Shown: positions 1 through 10,981 of the stretch, piece after piece
Numbering within the stretch: the first letter of the stretch is position 1
How the letters are laid out: every line of letters starts with the position of its first letter
Assembly: GCA_913009265.1 (NCBI GenBank)
Contig: CAJVYL010000007.1
Coordinates: forward strand, 1 to 32,442
Source of the DNA: an uncultured Methylococcales bacterium
GTDB lineage: Bacteria > Pseudomonadota > Gammaproteobacteria > Methylococcales > Methylomonadaceae
Length of the DNA: 32,442 bases
Direction: 5' to 3'
The notes under the pieces: generated by a model
The model's database searches: none
Told to the model about the DNA's origin: nothing
What the model saw: the letters and a program-made list of their open reading frames with translations, nothing else
Made by a program: the position numbers and the translations under genes

Positions 1-47
1 TTTTGCCCCATTACAGCAAGACCGATTAATCCAATATTTGCTTTCAT
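1..47 (-). CDS. gnd: 6-phosphogluconate dehydrogenase, N-terminal fragment (runs off left edge)
   Basis: Reverse complement of 1..47 reads ATG... = MKANIGLIGLAVMGQ, the N-terminal Rossmann motif typical of 6PGDH (xxIGxxGxAVMGxN). Confidence 0.75.
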   Translation of the reverse strand, partial: MKANIGLIGLAVMGQ

Positions 48-145
48 TTTGCTCTCTTGATTGATGATTTAAAAAAAATGTAATTTTATCATGCAAACAA
101 AAGCTATTCCTCATTTTAGTTATAATTTCAAGTAATTAGTGAGAT

Positions 146-189
146 GCACCAAAAATGTAACAAAAAAGCTCAATGTTGGTGCCTTTTTT
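146..189 (+). terminator. Terminator-like hairpin upstream of the HDOD gene
   Basis: GCACCAA (146-152) / TTGGTGC (176-182) inverted repeat followed by CTTTTTTA. Confidence 0.4.
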
Positions 190-292
190 AATAAAATCAA
201 GAATAGATTTAAAAAGTAGCAGCTATTTCTTTTTAGATAGCGAATAAGTTATATAATCTTAATTATTGATCCGTTATAAAATATAGTTTGAT

Positions 293-1126
293 ATGTCCTC
301 TAAAATTAACAATTTATTTTCAGAAGTTAATAATGTTCCTCAAATTGCTGAAGTCATCCGCGTTATTATCAATCAATTAAGTGACCCAGATATTGATTTA
401 AAAAAAGTGGCTAAAAATGTTGAGAAAGAACAGATTATTTCTTCAAAAGTATTACGTATTGTTAATTCTGCAAGTTTTGGTTTAGCAAAAAAAATATCTA
501 CTATTGAAGAAGCTGTTGTTTTGTTGGGAATGGTTAAGTTAAAAACACTTGTGATTGCTTCAGGTATTGTTAGTTCTGTTCCTAAAATTGAAGATTTTGA
601 TGTCAAACAATTTTGGCTTGATAGCTTTTCTACTGCAACTTATGCAAGATGGTTGGCTAATGCGGGTGGTTGCAATGCAGATATTGCATTTACGGCTGGT
701 TTATTAAGTAGCTTAGGGACAATTTTGATTCATTTAGGGCAGCCTAAAGAAGCTTTAGAAATTGAACAATTAATAAAAGAAGGTGGCCATTCTCGTCTTT
801 TTTTAGAGAATATGAGACTTGGTTTTAGTAGTCAGGATGTTTCTGCTGAGCTATGTAAGTTTTGGAAATTTTCTGATGAGTTAATAATACCCATTGCACA
901 ATCTGGAAACCCATTACTTGCTGATTCAACATCTAAAATTGCCTGCTCTGTCTATATTGCTAGGCAAATTAGTATTTGTAACGCGGCCAAAATGACTAAA
1001 GAAGAAACGCTGCCACTTATTCATCCAGAAATTATTCAGAAATTAGGGTTTCCTGATGTTTTCTTTGAAGAAAAATTAGGTGATATTATGGCTCTAGAGT
1101 CAGGGCTTGATGGTTTATTAGAATAA
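293..1126 (+). CDS. HDOD domain-containing protein
   Basis: 277 aa ORF; N-terminal HDOD pattern (LRIVNSASFGLAKKISTIEEAVVLLGMVKLKTLVIA). Confidence 0.85.
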   Translation: MSSKINNLFSEVNNVPQIAEVIRVIINQLSDPDIDLKKVAKNVEKEQIISSKVLRIVNSASFGLAKKISTIEEAVVLLGMVKLKTLVIASGIVSSVPKIEDFDVKQFWLDSFSTATYARWLANAGGCNADIAFTAGLLSSLGTILIHLGQPKEALEIEQLIKEGGHSRLFLENMRLGFSSQDVSAELCKFWKFSDELIIPIAQSGNPLLADSTSKIACSVYIARQISICNAAKMTKEETLPLIHPEIIQKLGFPDVFFEEKLGDIMALESGLDGLLE

Positions 1127-1156
1127 GGGTAACTCTCTAATTTACACGGTATAAAA

Positions 1157-1187
1157 AGGCTTTCTTAATAATAGGTTAAGAAAGCCT
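1157..1187. terminator. Hairpin between convergent HDOD gene and trpC, possible bidirectional terminator
   Basis: Perfect 12-bp inverted repeat AGGCTTTCTTAA-taatagg-TTAAGAAAGCCT in a convergent intergenic gap. Confidence 0.6.
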
Positions 1188-1194
1188 AAGTAAT

Positions 1195-1995
1195 TTACAT
1201 AGAAAAAAGCTCACGCATTTTATGTCCAGGATAATCTGCTCTCATAAAGGCTTCGCCGACTAGAAAAGTATAAATTTCATTATCCAGCATCAGTTGTATA
1301 TCTTCTTGAGTATGTATGCCGCTTTCTGTGATGATCAGACGATCATCTGGAATAGACTGTTTTAAATCTAATGTTGTTTGTAAGGAAGTTTCAAAGGTTC
1401 TTAAATTACGGTTATTAACACCTATTAACTTAGTATCTAAAGTTAAAGCGCGTGTTAATTCATCTGCATTATGCGTTTCTACCAAAACATCCATACCCAA
1501 TTCAGTAGCAGTATCAGCAAGCTCATGCATTTGCTTATCTTCAAGAGCCGCAACAATCAGCAAAATACAATCAGCACCTAATGCGCGAGATTCATGAATT
1601 TGATAAGGATCAATCATAAAATCTTTTCTTAAAATTGGCAGAGGACATTTTTCTCTGGCCATTTGTAGATAAGCTTCAGAACCTTGAAAAAAATCTTTAT
1701 CCGTTAAGATAGATAAACAAGTTGCGCCATTCATTGCGTAATCTTGAGCAATCTCTATCGGTTTAAAGTTTTCTCTAATTACACCTTTACTTGGGGAGGC
1801 TTTTTTAATTTCAGCAATAATGGCTGGTTTTTTTGACTGAGCTTTGCTTTGTAACGCAGCTGCAAAACCTCTTGGGTTTTCAATTCCACTGGCAATTTCT
1901 TTTAATACATCGACAGATGTGCGTTGTTTACGATTAGCTACTTCTTCCGCTTTTCTATCAAGAATTTTTTTTAGAATATCTGGGGTATCAGTCAT
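1195..1995 (-). CDS. trpC: Indole-3-glycerol-phosphate synthase
   Basis: 266 aa; characteristic [32 protein letters not shown] and ITESGI motifs. Confidence 0.97.
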   Translation of the reverse strand: MTDTPDILKKILDRKAEEVANRKQRTSVDVLKEIASGIENPRGFAAALQSKAQSKKPAIIAEIKKASPSKGVIRENFKPIEIAQDYAMNGATCLSILTDKDFFQGSEAYLQMAREKCPLPILRKDFMIDPYQIHESRALGADCILLIVAALEDKQMHELADTATELGMDVLVETHNADELTRALTLDTKLIGVNNRNLRTFETSLQTTLDLKQSIPDDRLIITESGIHTQEDIQLMLDNEIYTFLVGEAFMRADYPGHKMRELFSM

Positions 1996-2054
1996 TTTTT
2001 AATTTTGTATGGTTGAAATAAGTAGGGGTTGCAGTCAAAAGTCTTAAGTTAAGA

Positions 2055-2135
2055 ATGTAGCCTTGATGAAACGGAGTGGAATCAAGGTTTTGTAGCTAAG
2101 ATCCTTGGTTTTACTTTGCTGCATCAAGGCTACAT
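2055..2135. repeat. MITE/REP-like palindromic repeat, copy 1 (between trpD and trpC)
   Basis: Perfect 14-bp terminal inverted repeats ATGTAGCCTTGATG (2055-2068) / CATCAAGGCTACAT (2122-2135); body ATGAAACGGAGTGGAATCAAGGTTT resembles copy 2 in inverse orientation. Confidence 0.8.
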
Positions 2136-2163
2136 TTATATTAGCCTTAACTCAATGGCTGGA

Positions 2164-3177
2164 CTATTTATTTGAATAAGCAATTAAAGCATTAAACTTT
2201 TCTAGAGCCGTACCATTCTCAATCACTTGTTGAGCTTTTTTTATTCCAGCTTCAAGCGTTATGGTTAAATTAGCGGCATAAATAGCAGCTCCCGCATTTA
2301 AGATAACAATATCTTTGGCTGCACCTGCTTGATTATTTAATACAGATTTAAGCATTGTTAAGCTCGATTCAGCCCCATCTACAGCCAATGAGTCCAGGCT
2401 AGACCGTTGCAAGCCAAATTGTTCTGGTGTTATTTGATAGGTTGAAATCTTTCCATCTTTTAATTCTGCAATATTTGAGGCACAAGCAATACTAATTTCA
2501 TCCAAACCATCTTCAGCATTTACAATTAAGACATGTTGACTGCCTAATCTTTTTAATACTTGAGCGAGTGGCTCTACCCAGTCAGTCGAAAACACACCAA
2601 TTAATTGATTGGCCGTTTCAGCTGGGTTAGATAAAGGACCTAATAAATTAAATAGCGTTCTAACCCCCATTTCTTTACGTGGGCCAATGGCATGTTTCAT
2701 AGCACCATGATGTTTTGGTGCAAACAAAAAACCAACGCCAATTTCATCAACTGATTTAGCAACTTGTTCAGCTGATAAATCAAGATTAACACCAGCGGCT
2801 TCTAACACATCTGCACTGCCGGAACTACTAGAAACAGAGCGATTACCATGCTTAGCTACTTGTCCACCTGCTGCTGCTACAACAAAAGCACAAGTAGTTG
2901 AAATATTGAAAGTATTTGCGCCATCGCCACCTGTTCCACAAGTATCAATAACATGCTTACCTGAAACAGGGACTTTACTGGCTAGTTCTCTCATTACAGC
3001 TGCGGCAGCGGCTATTTCATCAACCGTTTCACCTTTACAGCGTAAAGCAATAAGAAAACCTGCAATTTGAGCGTCTGTCGCGCCACCTGTCATGATGCTA
3101 TTCATAACATCACGCATTTCGCTGCTAGTTAAATCTTGCTTATCAAGTATTTTATTAAGAGCTTGTTGTATTTTCAT
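2164..3177 (-). CDS. trpD: Anthranilate phosphoribosyltransferase
   Basis: 337 aa; [17 protein letters not shown] and [21 protein letters not shown] motifs. Confidence 0.97.
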   Translation of the reverse strand: MKIQQALNKILDKQDLTSSEMRDVMNSIMTGGATDAQIAGFLIALRCKGETVDEIAAAAAVMRELASKVPVSGKHVIDTCGTGGDGANTFNISTTCAFVVAAAGGQVAKHGNRSVSSSSGSADVLEAAGVNLDLSAEQVAKSVDEIGVGFLFAPKHHGAMKHAIGPRKEMGVRTLFNLLGPLSNPAETANQLIGVFSTDWVEPLAQVLKRLGSQHVLIVNAEDGLDEISIACASNIAELKDGKISTYQITPEQFGLQRSSLDSLAVDGAESSLTMLKSVLNNQAGAAKDIVILNAGAAIYAANLTITLEAGIKKAQQVIENGTALEKFNALIAYSNK

Positions 3178-3184
3178 GCAAAAT

Positions 3185-3772
3185 TTAACCTTCTAAAAAG
3201 TTACGTAACATATCGTGACCATGTTCAGTCAAGATAGATTCTGGATGAAATTGCACACCTTCAATATCGAGTTCTTTATGGCGAACACCCATAATCTCAT
3301 CAATATTGCCAGACTCATCTTGAGTCCATGCAGTAATTTCTAAACAATCAGGCAGTGTTTGTTGATCAATCACTAAGGAGTGATAACGTGTAGCAATAAA
3401 TGGATTATTTAAGTTTTTAAATACGCCAGAGTCATGGTGATAAACCGGTGAGGTTTTACCATGCATAATACTTTTTGCATGCACAATATCACCACCAAAA
3501 GCATTTCCAATACTTTGATGCCCTAAACAAACACCTAAAATAGGGAGCTTGCCCGCAAACTTTAAAATAGTTTCTACAGAAATTCCAGCCTCTTTTGGTG
3601 TACAAGGCCCGGGGGAAATAACTATTTTATCGGGTGATAAGGCTTCAATATCTTCAACAGTAACTTCATCATTACGAACAACGGTAACGTCGGCACCTAA
3701 TTCACCAAAGTACTGTACTAAGTTATAAGTAAAGGAGTCGTAATTATCGACCATGACCACTTTTACGCTCAT
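3185..3772 (-). CDS. trpG: Anthranilate/aminodeoxychorismate synthase glutamine amidotransferase component
   Basis: 195 aa; class I glutamine amidotransferase [40 protein letters not shown]; overlaps trpE stop by 4 nt. Confidence 0.95.
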   Translation of the reverse strand: MSVKVVMVDNYDSFTYNLVQYFGELGADVTVVRNDEVTVEDIEALSPDKIVISPGPCTPKEAGISVETILKFAGKLPILGVCLGHQSIGNAFGGDIVHAKSIMHGKTSPVYHHDSGVFKNLNNPFIATRYHSLVIDQQTLPDCLEITAWTQDESGNIDEIMGVRHKELDIEGVQFHPESILTEHGHDMLRNFLEG

Positions 3773-5256
3773 GATTTTTCTCCTTCTAGTCCTGCTTCTG
3801 CCATAGCCACTGCACGGAAAACAGCACGTCCTTTATTCATCGTTTCATCCCACTCATTTCTAGGAATTGAATCATAAACAATACCTGCTCCTGCCTGTAT
3901 ATGCAGAGTTTTATCTTTTATCACTGCTGTTCTAATAGCAATCGCAGTATCTAAATTACCTGACCAGGAAATATAGCCAACAGCCCCCGCATAAACGCCA
4001 CGTTTAACAGGTTCTAGTTCATCAATAATTTCCATTGCTCTAATTTTTGGCGCGCCACTTACTGTTCCAGCCGGAAAAGTTGCCGACAAAACATCAAAAG
4101 CATCTTTGCCTTCTTGTAAATCACCAATCACATTAGAAACAATATGCATGACATGAGAATATCTTTCGATAATCATTTTGTCGGTTAATTTAACGGTACC
4201 AATTTTAGCCACTCTGCCAGCATCATTACGTCCTAAATCTATTAGCATAAGATGTTCGGCTAATTCTTTAGGGTCTGCCAACAGTTCTTTTTCTAAAGCT
4301 TTATCTTCTTCAACAGTTTCACCGCGAGGACGCGTACCTGCAATGGGCCGAACTGTTACAGTATCATCTTCTAAACGCACTAAAATTTCTGGGGATGAAC
4401 CAACAATATGAAAATCTCCCAGGTTTAAATAATACATATAAGGCGATGGATTTAAACAACGCAAAGCTCTATATAAATTAAGTGGACTAGCAGAATAGGG
4501 AATAGACATACGCTGTGAAAGCACTACTTGCATCACATCCCCAGCAACAATATAGTCTTTAGCTTTTAATACCGCATCTTCAAAGCCTTTCTGAGTAAAA
4601 CCTGAAATAAAATCAGCTTCATCAACTTGTTTAGGTGCAGCATGAGCGTCTGTTTGTGCTGGTAGGTTTCTTAAATCAGTAATGCGATCATTAAGTCTGC
4701 TAATAGCCTTATCATAAGCATTGTCATCAGCTGGATCTGCATGAGTTAATAATAATACTTTCCCTGAAAGATTATCAAACACTAGCATTTCTTCTGATAC
4801 CATTAATAGAATATCGGGCGTACCAATAGGGTCATCTTTGCCTGTCGATTTTAATCGAGGCTCAATATAGCCAACGGTTTCATAACCAAAATAACCAACT
4901 AAGCCACCATTAAATCGAGGTAAACCTTCAATATCAGGCACTTTATAACGCTGTCTAAACTCTTCAATCCATTCTAAAGGCTGAGGATGATTAATACTTT
5001 CCAGTATTACCCCTTCTTTTTCCAGTGTAATGTCTTGTCCAGAAATTTTGACAATTGTTTTACACGGTAAACCAATAATTGAATAACGCCCCCATTGTTC
5101 ACCACCATGTACAGACTCAAATAAATAAGAGTATGCGCCATCAGCTAATTTTAGATAGGCACTTAATGGGGTGTCCAAATCAGCCAAAACTTCTCGACTA
5201 ATGGGAATACGGTTATAGCCCTGTTGGGCATATTGCTTGAATTGTTCGGGTGTCAT
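3769..5256 (-). CDS. trpE: Anthranilate synthase component I
   Basis: 495 aa; chorismate-binding signatures ([41 protein letters not shown]). Confidence 0.96.
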   Translation of the reverse strand: MTPEQFKQYAQQGYNRIPISREVLADLDTPLSAYLKLADGAYSYLFESVHGGEQWGRYSIIGLPCKTIVKISGQDITLEKEGVILESINHPQPLEWIEEFRQRYKVPDIEGLPRFNGGLVGYFGYETVGYIEPRLKSTGKDDPIGTPDILLMVSEEMLVFDNLSGKVLLLTHADPADDNAYDKAISRLNDRITDLRNLPAQTDAHAAPKQVDEADFISGFTQKGFEDAVLKAKDYIVAGDVMQVVLSQRMSIPYSASPLNLYRALRCLNPSPYMYYLNLGDFHIVGSSPEILVRLEDDTVTVRPIAGTRPRGETVEEDKALEKELLADPKELAEHLMLIDLGRNDAGRVAKIGTVKLTDKMIIERYSHVMHIVSNVIGDLQEGKDAFDVLSATFPAGTVSGAPKIRAMEIIDELEPVKRGVYAGAVGYISWSGNLDTAIAIRTAVIKDKTLHIQAGAGIVYDSIPRNEWDETMNKGRAVFRAVAMAEAGLEGEKS

Positions 5257-5375
5257 TACTGGTTACGCTTTATTCGATTATTTTTTGGTTTTACCAATTC
5301 CTTGTATTATATCTTTTTTTACGTTTATTAATAGAGCCGTTACGACTATGGTTTCTAGGATTAAGATTAAAATTT

Positions 5376-6245
5376 ATGAAATTAATTACTTTTAGCTACA
5401 AAAACACAACAAATATTGGTGCCATTATCGGCAATGAAGTGGTCGATAGTACCGGAAGCATTGATATTCCTGATGATATGATCGAGTTTTTAACAGCGGG
5501 TGATTCCGCTAAAAATGCGATGCAAGCATTGATAGATAGTGGCTATAACCGTATCCCTCTTGCCGATGTTAAAGTATTAGCGCCTATACCAAGACCTGGT
5601 AAATTTTTAGGTATCAGTTTGAATTATGCTGACCATATTTCTGAAACCAAATTAGAAAAACCTGAATATCCTACTTTTTTTACCAAACAAAGTACTTGTG
5701 TCATAGCAAATGGAGAAGCCATTCACCGGCCAACAGTTTCTGAAAAGGTAGATTATGAGGGTGAATTAGCATTTGTGATTGGTAGGCGGTGTAAAAATGT
5801 TCCTCTTGAACAGGCACATAACGTTATTGCCGGGTACACCATTGTTAATGATGTTTCTGTTCGGGATTGGCAAATACGCTCACCCACCTGGATGCTTGGT
5901 AAATCATTTGATACCCATGGGCCAATGGGACCTTGCTTAATAACAGCTGATGAAATAACTGATCCACATAATTTAGAGCTTAAAACATGGATTGATGATG
6001 AGTTACGTCAAAATTCAAATACTAAAAACATGATCTTTAATTGTTATGAAATGATTGAATATTTGTCTAAAGCAATGACATTAGAGCCTGGCGATGTTAT
6101 TTCAACAGGTACGCCAAGTGGCGTTGGCGTTAAAATGAAACCTCGTGGTTATATGAAACCAGGGCAAACAGCAAAAATTGAAATCGAAAAGATTGGCACT
6201 CTGAGTAATCCCGTTATTGAAGAACCTTTTGAGAAACTATTTTGA
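5376..6245 (+). CDS. Fumarylacetoacetate hydrolase family protein
   Basis: FAH-type motifs LGISLNYADHISE, YEGELAFVIGRRCKNV, VNDVSVRDWQ, GDVISTGTPSGVG. Provided ORF starts at 5250, but the first 42 residues are non-homologous-looking; ATG at 5376 (MKLITFSY...) is the likely start. Confidence 0.9.
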   Translation: MKLITFSYKNTTNIGAIIGNEVVDSTGSIDIPDDMIEFLTAGDSAKNAMQALIDSGYNRIPLADVKVLAPIPRPGKFLGISLNYADHISETKLEKPEYPTFFTKQSTCVIANGEAIHRPTVSEKVDYEGELAFVIGRRCKNVPLEQAHNVIAGYTIVNDVSVRDWQIRSPTWMLGKSFDTHGPMGPCLITADEITDPHNLELKTWIDDELRQNSNTKNMIFNCYEMIEYLSKAMTLEPGDVISTGTPSGVGVKMKPRGYMKPGQTAKIEIEKIGTLSNPVIEEPFEKLF

Positions 6246-7369
6246 GAGACTTAGGCTTATATATACATATTCCTTGGTGCATTAAAAAATGTCCTTATTG
6301 TGACTTTAACTCGCATGCTGTTAATGCTGAAACACCTGAAAAACAATATATAGAAACGTTATTAAAAGATTTAGAACAAGATTTGCAGTTACTTAAAGAA
6401 AGCAGAGTCATTAGTAGTATATTTATTGGGGGAGGAACCCCTAGTTTATTTTCTGCAAATAGTTTTGATACTTTATTAACAGGGATTTCTAAATTAATTC
6501 CGCTAAAAGATAATTTAGAAATTACTCTGGAAGCTAACCCTGGTACTTTCGAAAGTCAAAAATTTGCAGATTATCGTTCTGTCGGTATCAACCGGCTCTC
6601 TATCGGTATACAAAGCTTTAATAATCAGCATTTAAAAGAACTAGGTCGTGTGCATTCTGCTGAAGAGGCTATAGCAGCTGTTGAAATAGCGCATCAAGCA
6701 GGTTTTGATAATTTTAATCTTGATTTGATGTTTGGTTTACCATCACAGAGTAATGCAGAGATGCTCAACGATGTGCAAACAGCGATTAAATTACAGCCTA
6801 GTCATATCTCGTTTTATCAACTTACGCTAGAGCCTAATACATATTTTCATAAATTTCCGCCTCGCCTACCTGAAAGTGATCAAATCTATGCAGGACAAAT
6901 ACAATCACAAGAAACTTTAGCTGATGCTGGGTATATACAATATGAAATATCAGCTTATGCTAAAAACAATAGCAAGAGTCAACATAACCTTAATTATTGG
7001 CAGTTTGGGGATTATTTAGGTATTGGGGCTGGTGCGCATGGAAAACTTAGCCTTTCTCAGCCTGGTAATATTGTTAGGACAATAAAGCATAAAAGCCCTG
7101 AGCAGTACTTGAAGGATTATCAAGCAATAAGCAATACCATTGCAGCAGAAGACTTACCTTTAGAATATGTTATGAATCAATTACGATTGAAAGGTGGTTT
7201 TAAAATACAAGCATACGAACAACGCACTGGCTTAGATATAAGCACTTTGCAAGCAGGTTTATCAGACTGTTTAAAACAAGGTTTGTTAGTGCAGGAAGAT
7301 GATCTTTATTTATGTTCAGATAAAGGCTGGAACTTTCTAGATCACATTTTAGAAAAATTTATGCCCTAA
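6242..7369 (+). CDS. hemW: Radical SAM protein HemW (coproporphyrinogen III oxidase-like)
   Basis: 375 aa; LYIHIPWCIKKCPYCDFNSHA radical-SAM cysteine motif and IGGGTPSL; TTG start overlapping the FAH stop. Confidence 0.92.
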   Translation: MRDLGLYIHIPWCIKKCPYCDFNSHAVNAETPEKQYIETLLKDLEQDLQLLKESRVISSIFIGGGTPSLFSANSFDTLLTGISKLIPLKDNLEITLEANPGTFESQKFADYRSVGINRLSIGIQSFNNQHLKELGRVHSAEEAIAAVEIAHQAGFDNFNLDLMFGLPSQSNAEMLNDVQTAIKLQPSHISFYQLTLEPNTYFHKFPPRLPESDQIYAGQIQSQETLADAGYIQYEISAYAKNNSKSQHNLNYWQFGDYLGIGAGAHGKLSLSQPGNIVRTIKHKSPEQYLKDYQAISNTIAAEDLPLEYVMNQLRLKGGFKIQAYEQRTGLDISTLQAGLSDCLKQGLLVQEDDLYLCSDKGWNFLDHILEKFMP

Positions 7370-7430
7370 TTTATTACTAGCATAGTAAAATCTCAGCATA
7401 ATTTAATTAAAGGCCGTGGAACACAATAGA

Positions 7431-8069
7431 ATGCTTGATTACCAAAAAGAATTTATTCAATATGCACTGGATTGCGGCGTATTAAAATTTGGCGAATTTA
7501 AACTAAAATCGGGACGAACCAGCCCTTATTTTTTTAACACTGGATTGTTTAATACGGGAGCTATGCTGGGTAAGTTGGGACAATTTTATGCACAAACATT
7601 AATTGAATCAAAAATCCCTGTTGATATGCTCTATGGTCCAGCATATAAAGGTATTCCACTTGTTAGTACTGCTTCTATTGCTTACTCTCAGTTAAAACAA
7701 GATATTCCCTATGCTTTCAACCGTAAAGAAGCTAAAGATCATGGTGAGGGTGGTGTTATTGTTGGTACGCCGCTACAAGGTAATGTCTTAATTCTTGATG
7801 ATGTTATTACTGCTGGGACTTCTGTCCGTGAGTCTGTAGAGATCATAAAGCAAATGAATGCAACACCTGCAGGCGTATTGATTGCCTTAGATCGACAAGA
7901 AAAAGGCGAAAATGAGAAGTCTGCTGTGCAAGAAGTAAGTGAACAGTTTGGAATCCCTGTTATTTCAATAATTTCATTACCTCAAATTATTGAGTTTTTA
8001 GAACTAAGCAAAGGCTCTACAGAACAGCTTGAAATAATAAAAGCTTACCGTTTGCAATACGGTATCTAG
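7431..8069 (+). CDS. pyrE: Orotate phosphoribosyltransferase
   Basis: [40 protein letters not shown] and PRPP motif [16 protein letters not shown] at 7431 preferred over the upstream GTG at 7416. Confidence 0.96.
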   Translation: MLDYQKEFIQYALDCGVLKFGEFKLKSGRTSPYFFNTGLFNTGAMLGKLGQFYAQTLIESKIPVDMLYGPAYKGIPLVSTASIAYSQLKQDIPYAFNRKEAKDHGEGGVIVGTPLQGNVLILDDVITAGTSVRESVEIIKQMNATPAGVLIALDRQEKGENEKSAVQEVSEQFGIPVISIISLPQIIEFLELSKGSTEQLEIIKAYRLQYGI

Positions 8070-8261
8070 TTATTGAGGTTTTAGATTTCAAACTTTAAAA
8101 CCAAATTAAATTATCAGTTTTTTATATATAGTCTACAATTAATTTTAGAAGGCTATTTGGGAATAGACATAATGATAGAAATAACTCATCATTTGTTTCC
8201 ATCTCCCTAAGCTTATATTAATCACTTTCGTTAAGAACAGTCCGCATACTAAAGGCTAGAC

Positions 8262-10187
8262 ATGAGGAATTTAGAATTTAAAGATCAGTTGCATGAATAC
8301 GCGGAATGGCGTGAAAAATTAATTCAGGCAATTGAGATGTATCAGGAATGGCGTACTCGTTATAAATTGAGTGATGCTCATAGTACCGATACCATCCTAA
8401 ATATACTAAATGGTTTGCAAAACGATAGAATAACGCTGGCTTTTGCTGCAGAATTTTCTAGAGGAAAAACTGAACTAATTAACTCTTTGTTTTTTGCTGA
8501 AACAGGTGTTCGTTTACTTCCTTCTTCCCCTGGGCGAACAACCATGTGCCCCACTGAGATATTTTATGACCCAAAAGGGAGCTATATTCGACTATTAAAT
8601 ATAGAAAGTCGTTTGGAAGATGTTTCTTTAATGGAGTATAAGCAAAATCCTGATCGCTGGACTCAAATTGACTTAGATTGTGATTCACCAACTCAAATGC
8701 AGGAAGCTTTTAAGGAGTTAGTGGCAGCAAAAAACGTTGATAAAAACATGGCTGATAAGCTGGGTTTATGGAATGAGAGAGAGGCAGCTGAGCAAGGTAT
8801 TATTGATCCGGAAAAGGTTGAAATACCTTGTTGGAGACATGCACAAATTAGTTTCCCTCACCCACTTTTGAAGGAAGGCTTATCAATTCTTGATACACCT
8901 GGATTAAATGCCTTAGGTACAGAGCCAGAGCTAACCTTGAGTATGCTACCAAGTGCCCAAGCAATCATCTTTGTATTAGCTGCAGATACTGGCGTAACAA
9001 AAAGTGACTTAGAAATGTGGAAAAATCATGTTTGTAATTCTAGAGGAAACAACAAGCAAGGTTTGGCTGTTGTTATGAATAAAATTGATTCTATGTGGGA
9101 TGATCTTGCTGGTGAAGATGGCTACGAAGAATCAATAATAAAACAAATAAAAACTTCAGCTACGATTTTAAAATTAAGCGAAGACCTTATTTTTCCTGTA
9201 TCAGCTAAACAAGCTTTGCTGGCCAAAGTAAAATCTGATGATGCATTGCTAGAAAGAAGCAGACTAGCAAAGTTAGAAAACTATTTATCAACCTCTATTT
9301 TAGATCAGCGCCGTCAGATTCTTATAGAAACAGTCAATAAAGATATTGGTTTTTTAATTTCTGAATCATTTAAATTTACAAAAGGAAAATTAGCAAATGC
9401 TGAAGATCAACTAGAGGAATTTAAAAAGGTTGATTTTGATAATGCCGAAATGACGGGTAAGTTAATGTCTGAAACACGAGACAGACAGAATACTTATATG
9501 TCTAATGTCGAAAACTTTCAGGCTAGTCGAAAAGTTTTTACGGTACAAGCAAAAATGCTGATTGATTCTTTTTCTAAAGATAGAATTGATACTATTATTG
9601 CTGCTACAAAGCAAGATATGTCCAAAAGTTTAACCACTTATGGAATGAAGCAAAATATTCGAAAATTATTTGATGATCTAAGAGATTTACTACAAGACTC
9701 TGTTGATATCACTAATGAAACCCGTAGATTAGTAAAAGCTATTCATTTAAAATTTCAAGATGAGCATGGTTTTAAACCGATTGAGCCACAGCTTTTTTCT
9801 ATTAAAGAGTATCAATTTGAATTAGAGCAGGTGTTTGAAGAAGGTGAGCTTTTCCGTAGTAGTGCAAAAACTACCATGACAGAACAAAGCATGGTGGTAA
9901 ATAAACTTTATAGTACCTTAATTTCAAAAGCGGCGGCTATTTTACAACGAGCTCATAACGATGCGGCATCTTGGAGTAACGGGGTTTTAACACCTTTAAT
10001 GCACCAATTAAAAGACCATAAAAAACAAATTGAAAGTCGTCTTCAAATGCTTAGAAAAATAAGTGATTCAAAAGGGGCGGTGTCTGAAAGTATTGTTAAT
10101 CTTGAAGCAGAGCTAGCACCTCTTAAAAAACAAAAAACAGAGTTAGCTATGATTATAAAAGCTGTGCATTTAACTGAGCAGCCTTAA
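8262..10187 (+). CDS. Dynamin-like GTPase family protein
   Basis: 641 aa; P-loop-like AEFSRGKTELINSL, G3 ILDTPGLNALG, G4 VVMNKIDSMWDD, long helical C-terminal region. Confidence 0.85.
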   Translation: MRNLEFKDQLHEYAEWREKLIQAIEMYQEWRTRYKLSDAHSTDTILNILNGLQNDRITLAFAAEFSRGKTELINSLFFAETGVRLLPSSPGRTTMCPTEIFYDPKGSYIRLLNIESRLEDVSLMEYKQNPDRWTQIDLDCDSPTQMQEAFKELVAAKNVDKNMADKLGLWNEREAAEQGIIDPEKVEIPCWRHAQISFPHPLLKEGLSILDTPGLNALGTEPELTLSMLPSAQAIIFVLAADTGVTKSDLEMWKNHVCNSRGNNKQGLAVVMNKIDSMWDDLAGEDGYEESIIKQIKTSATILKLSEDLIFPVSAKQALLAKVKSDDALLERSRLAKLENYLSTSILDQRRQILIETVNKDIGFLISESFKFTKGKLANAEDQLEEFKKVDFDNAEMTGKLMSETRDRQNTYMSNVENFQASRKVFTVQAKMLIDSFSKDRIDTIIAATKQDMSKSLTTYGMKQNIRKLFDDLRDLLQDSVDITNETRRLVKAIHLKFQDEHGFKPIEPQLFSIKEYQFELEQVFEEGELFRSSAKTTMTEQSMVVNKLYSTLISKAAAILQRAHNDAASWSNGVLTPLMHQLKDHKKQIESRLQMLRKISDSKGAVSESIVNLEAELAPLKKQKTELAMIIKAVHLTEQP

Positions 10188-10202
10188 TAGATATAAAGAT
10201 CA

Positions 10203-10256
10203 ACATGGCAGTCTTATCGTTCGGACTGTAGAGACAAGGCATGCCATGTCTTGTCT
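10203..10256. repeat. Nested palindromes downstream of dynamin-like gene (possible terminator/REP)
   Basis: ACATGGCA (10203-10210)/TGCCATGT (10242-10249), inner CAGTC/GACTG, and overlapping AGACAAGGCAT-gcc-ATGTCTTGTCT (10232-10256). Confidence 0.5.
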
Positions 10257-10291
10257 TTAACTTTGGGTGATACTAGGTGGAATTAAGCTTT

Positions 10292-10981
10292 TTATATTTT
10301 CTTGAAAATCAAATCCCATACACCGTGACCTAATCGAATACCTCGGTTTTCAAACTTAGTTAATGGCCTGTAATCGGGTCGCTCACTAAACTGACCATTA
10401 CTACTTGTATTAGCCAGTTTTGCACTTGCATCTAAAATTTTCAATATCGAATGAGCATAATGCTCCCAGTCTGTTGCTGCATGGAAATATCCGTTAACGA
10501 CTAACTTTTTATTCAGCAGATCTATAAAGCTAGGACGAACAATTCTACGTTTATGATGTTTTCTTTTATGCCATGGATCTGGGAAAAATAAATGAACACC
10601 TTGAACAGAATGATCAGGAATTTTTTGCTCTAAAACTTCAATTGCATCATGATGATAAATTTTAACATTGCTAATGCCTTTCTCTTCAAGTAGCAGCATT
10701 AAATGAGCAACGCCAGGTCTATGTACCTCAATACCCAAATAATTTAAATCGGGATTGGCTTCAGCCATTGCAGCTAGGCTACTACCATTTCCAAACCCTA
10801 TTTCTACTATTAAAGGCGCTTTCCGTTCAAAAACTTGGGTAAAGTCATAAGTTTTAGCAGGATCTAAGCAGTATTTATCCCAAATAGTATCAATCGCTTT
10901 TTGTTGACCGGCTGTGGCGCGGCCTTGGCGGCGAGCAAAGCTAAGGATTCTTGGGTGGGGTTCTTTTTCAATAGAGGTCAT
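10292..10981 (-). CDS. trmB: tRNA (guanine-N7-)-methyltransferase
   Basis: 229 aa; VEIGFGNGSSLAAMAEANPDLNYLGIEVHRPGV, LFFPDPWHKRKHHKRRIV motifs. Confidence 0.96.
   Translation of the reverse strand: MTSIEKEPHPRILSFARRQGRATAGQQKAIDTIWDKYCLDPAKTYDFTQVFERKAPLIVEIGFGNGSSLAAMAEANPDLNYLGIEVHRPGVAHLMLLLEEKGISNVKIYHHDAIEVLEQKIPDHSVQGVHLFFPDPWHKRKHHKRRIVRPSFIDLLNKKLVVNGYFHAATDWEHYAHSILKILDASAKLANTSSNGQFSERPDYRPLTKFENRGIRLGHGVWDLIFKKI

Noticed and set aside
373-606. Antisense ORFs inside confident genes (e.g. 373..606 -, 1316..1597 +, 4178..4411 +, 8479..8691 -, 11715..11987 +, 20587..20835 -, 22725..22991 -, 31302..31972 +)
   Set aside because: Fully overlap strongly supported CDSs and have no domain-like sequence.
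5250-5375. 42-residue hydrophobic N-terminal extension of the FAH-family ORF
   Set aside because: Overlaps the divergent trpE start and lies in the promoter region; the FAH homology begins at the ATG at 5376.
5160-5570. Shared peptide GYNRIP in both TrpE (N-terminus) and the FAH-family protein
   Set aside because: Six residues in unrelated folds encoded on opposite strands; most likely coincidence.
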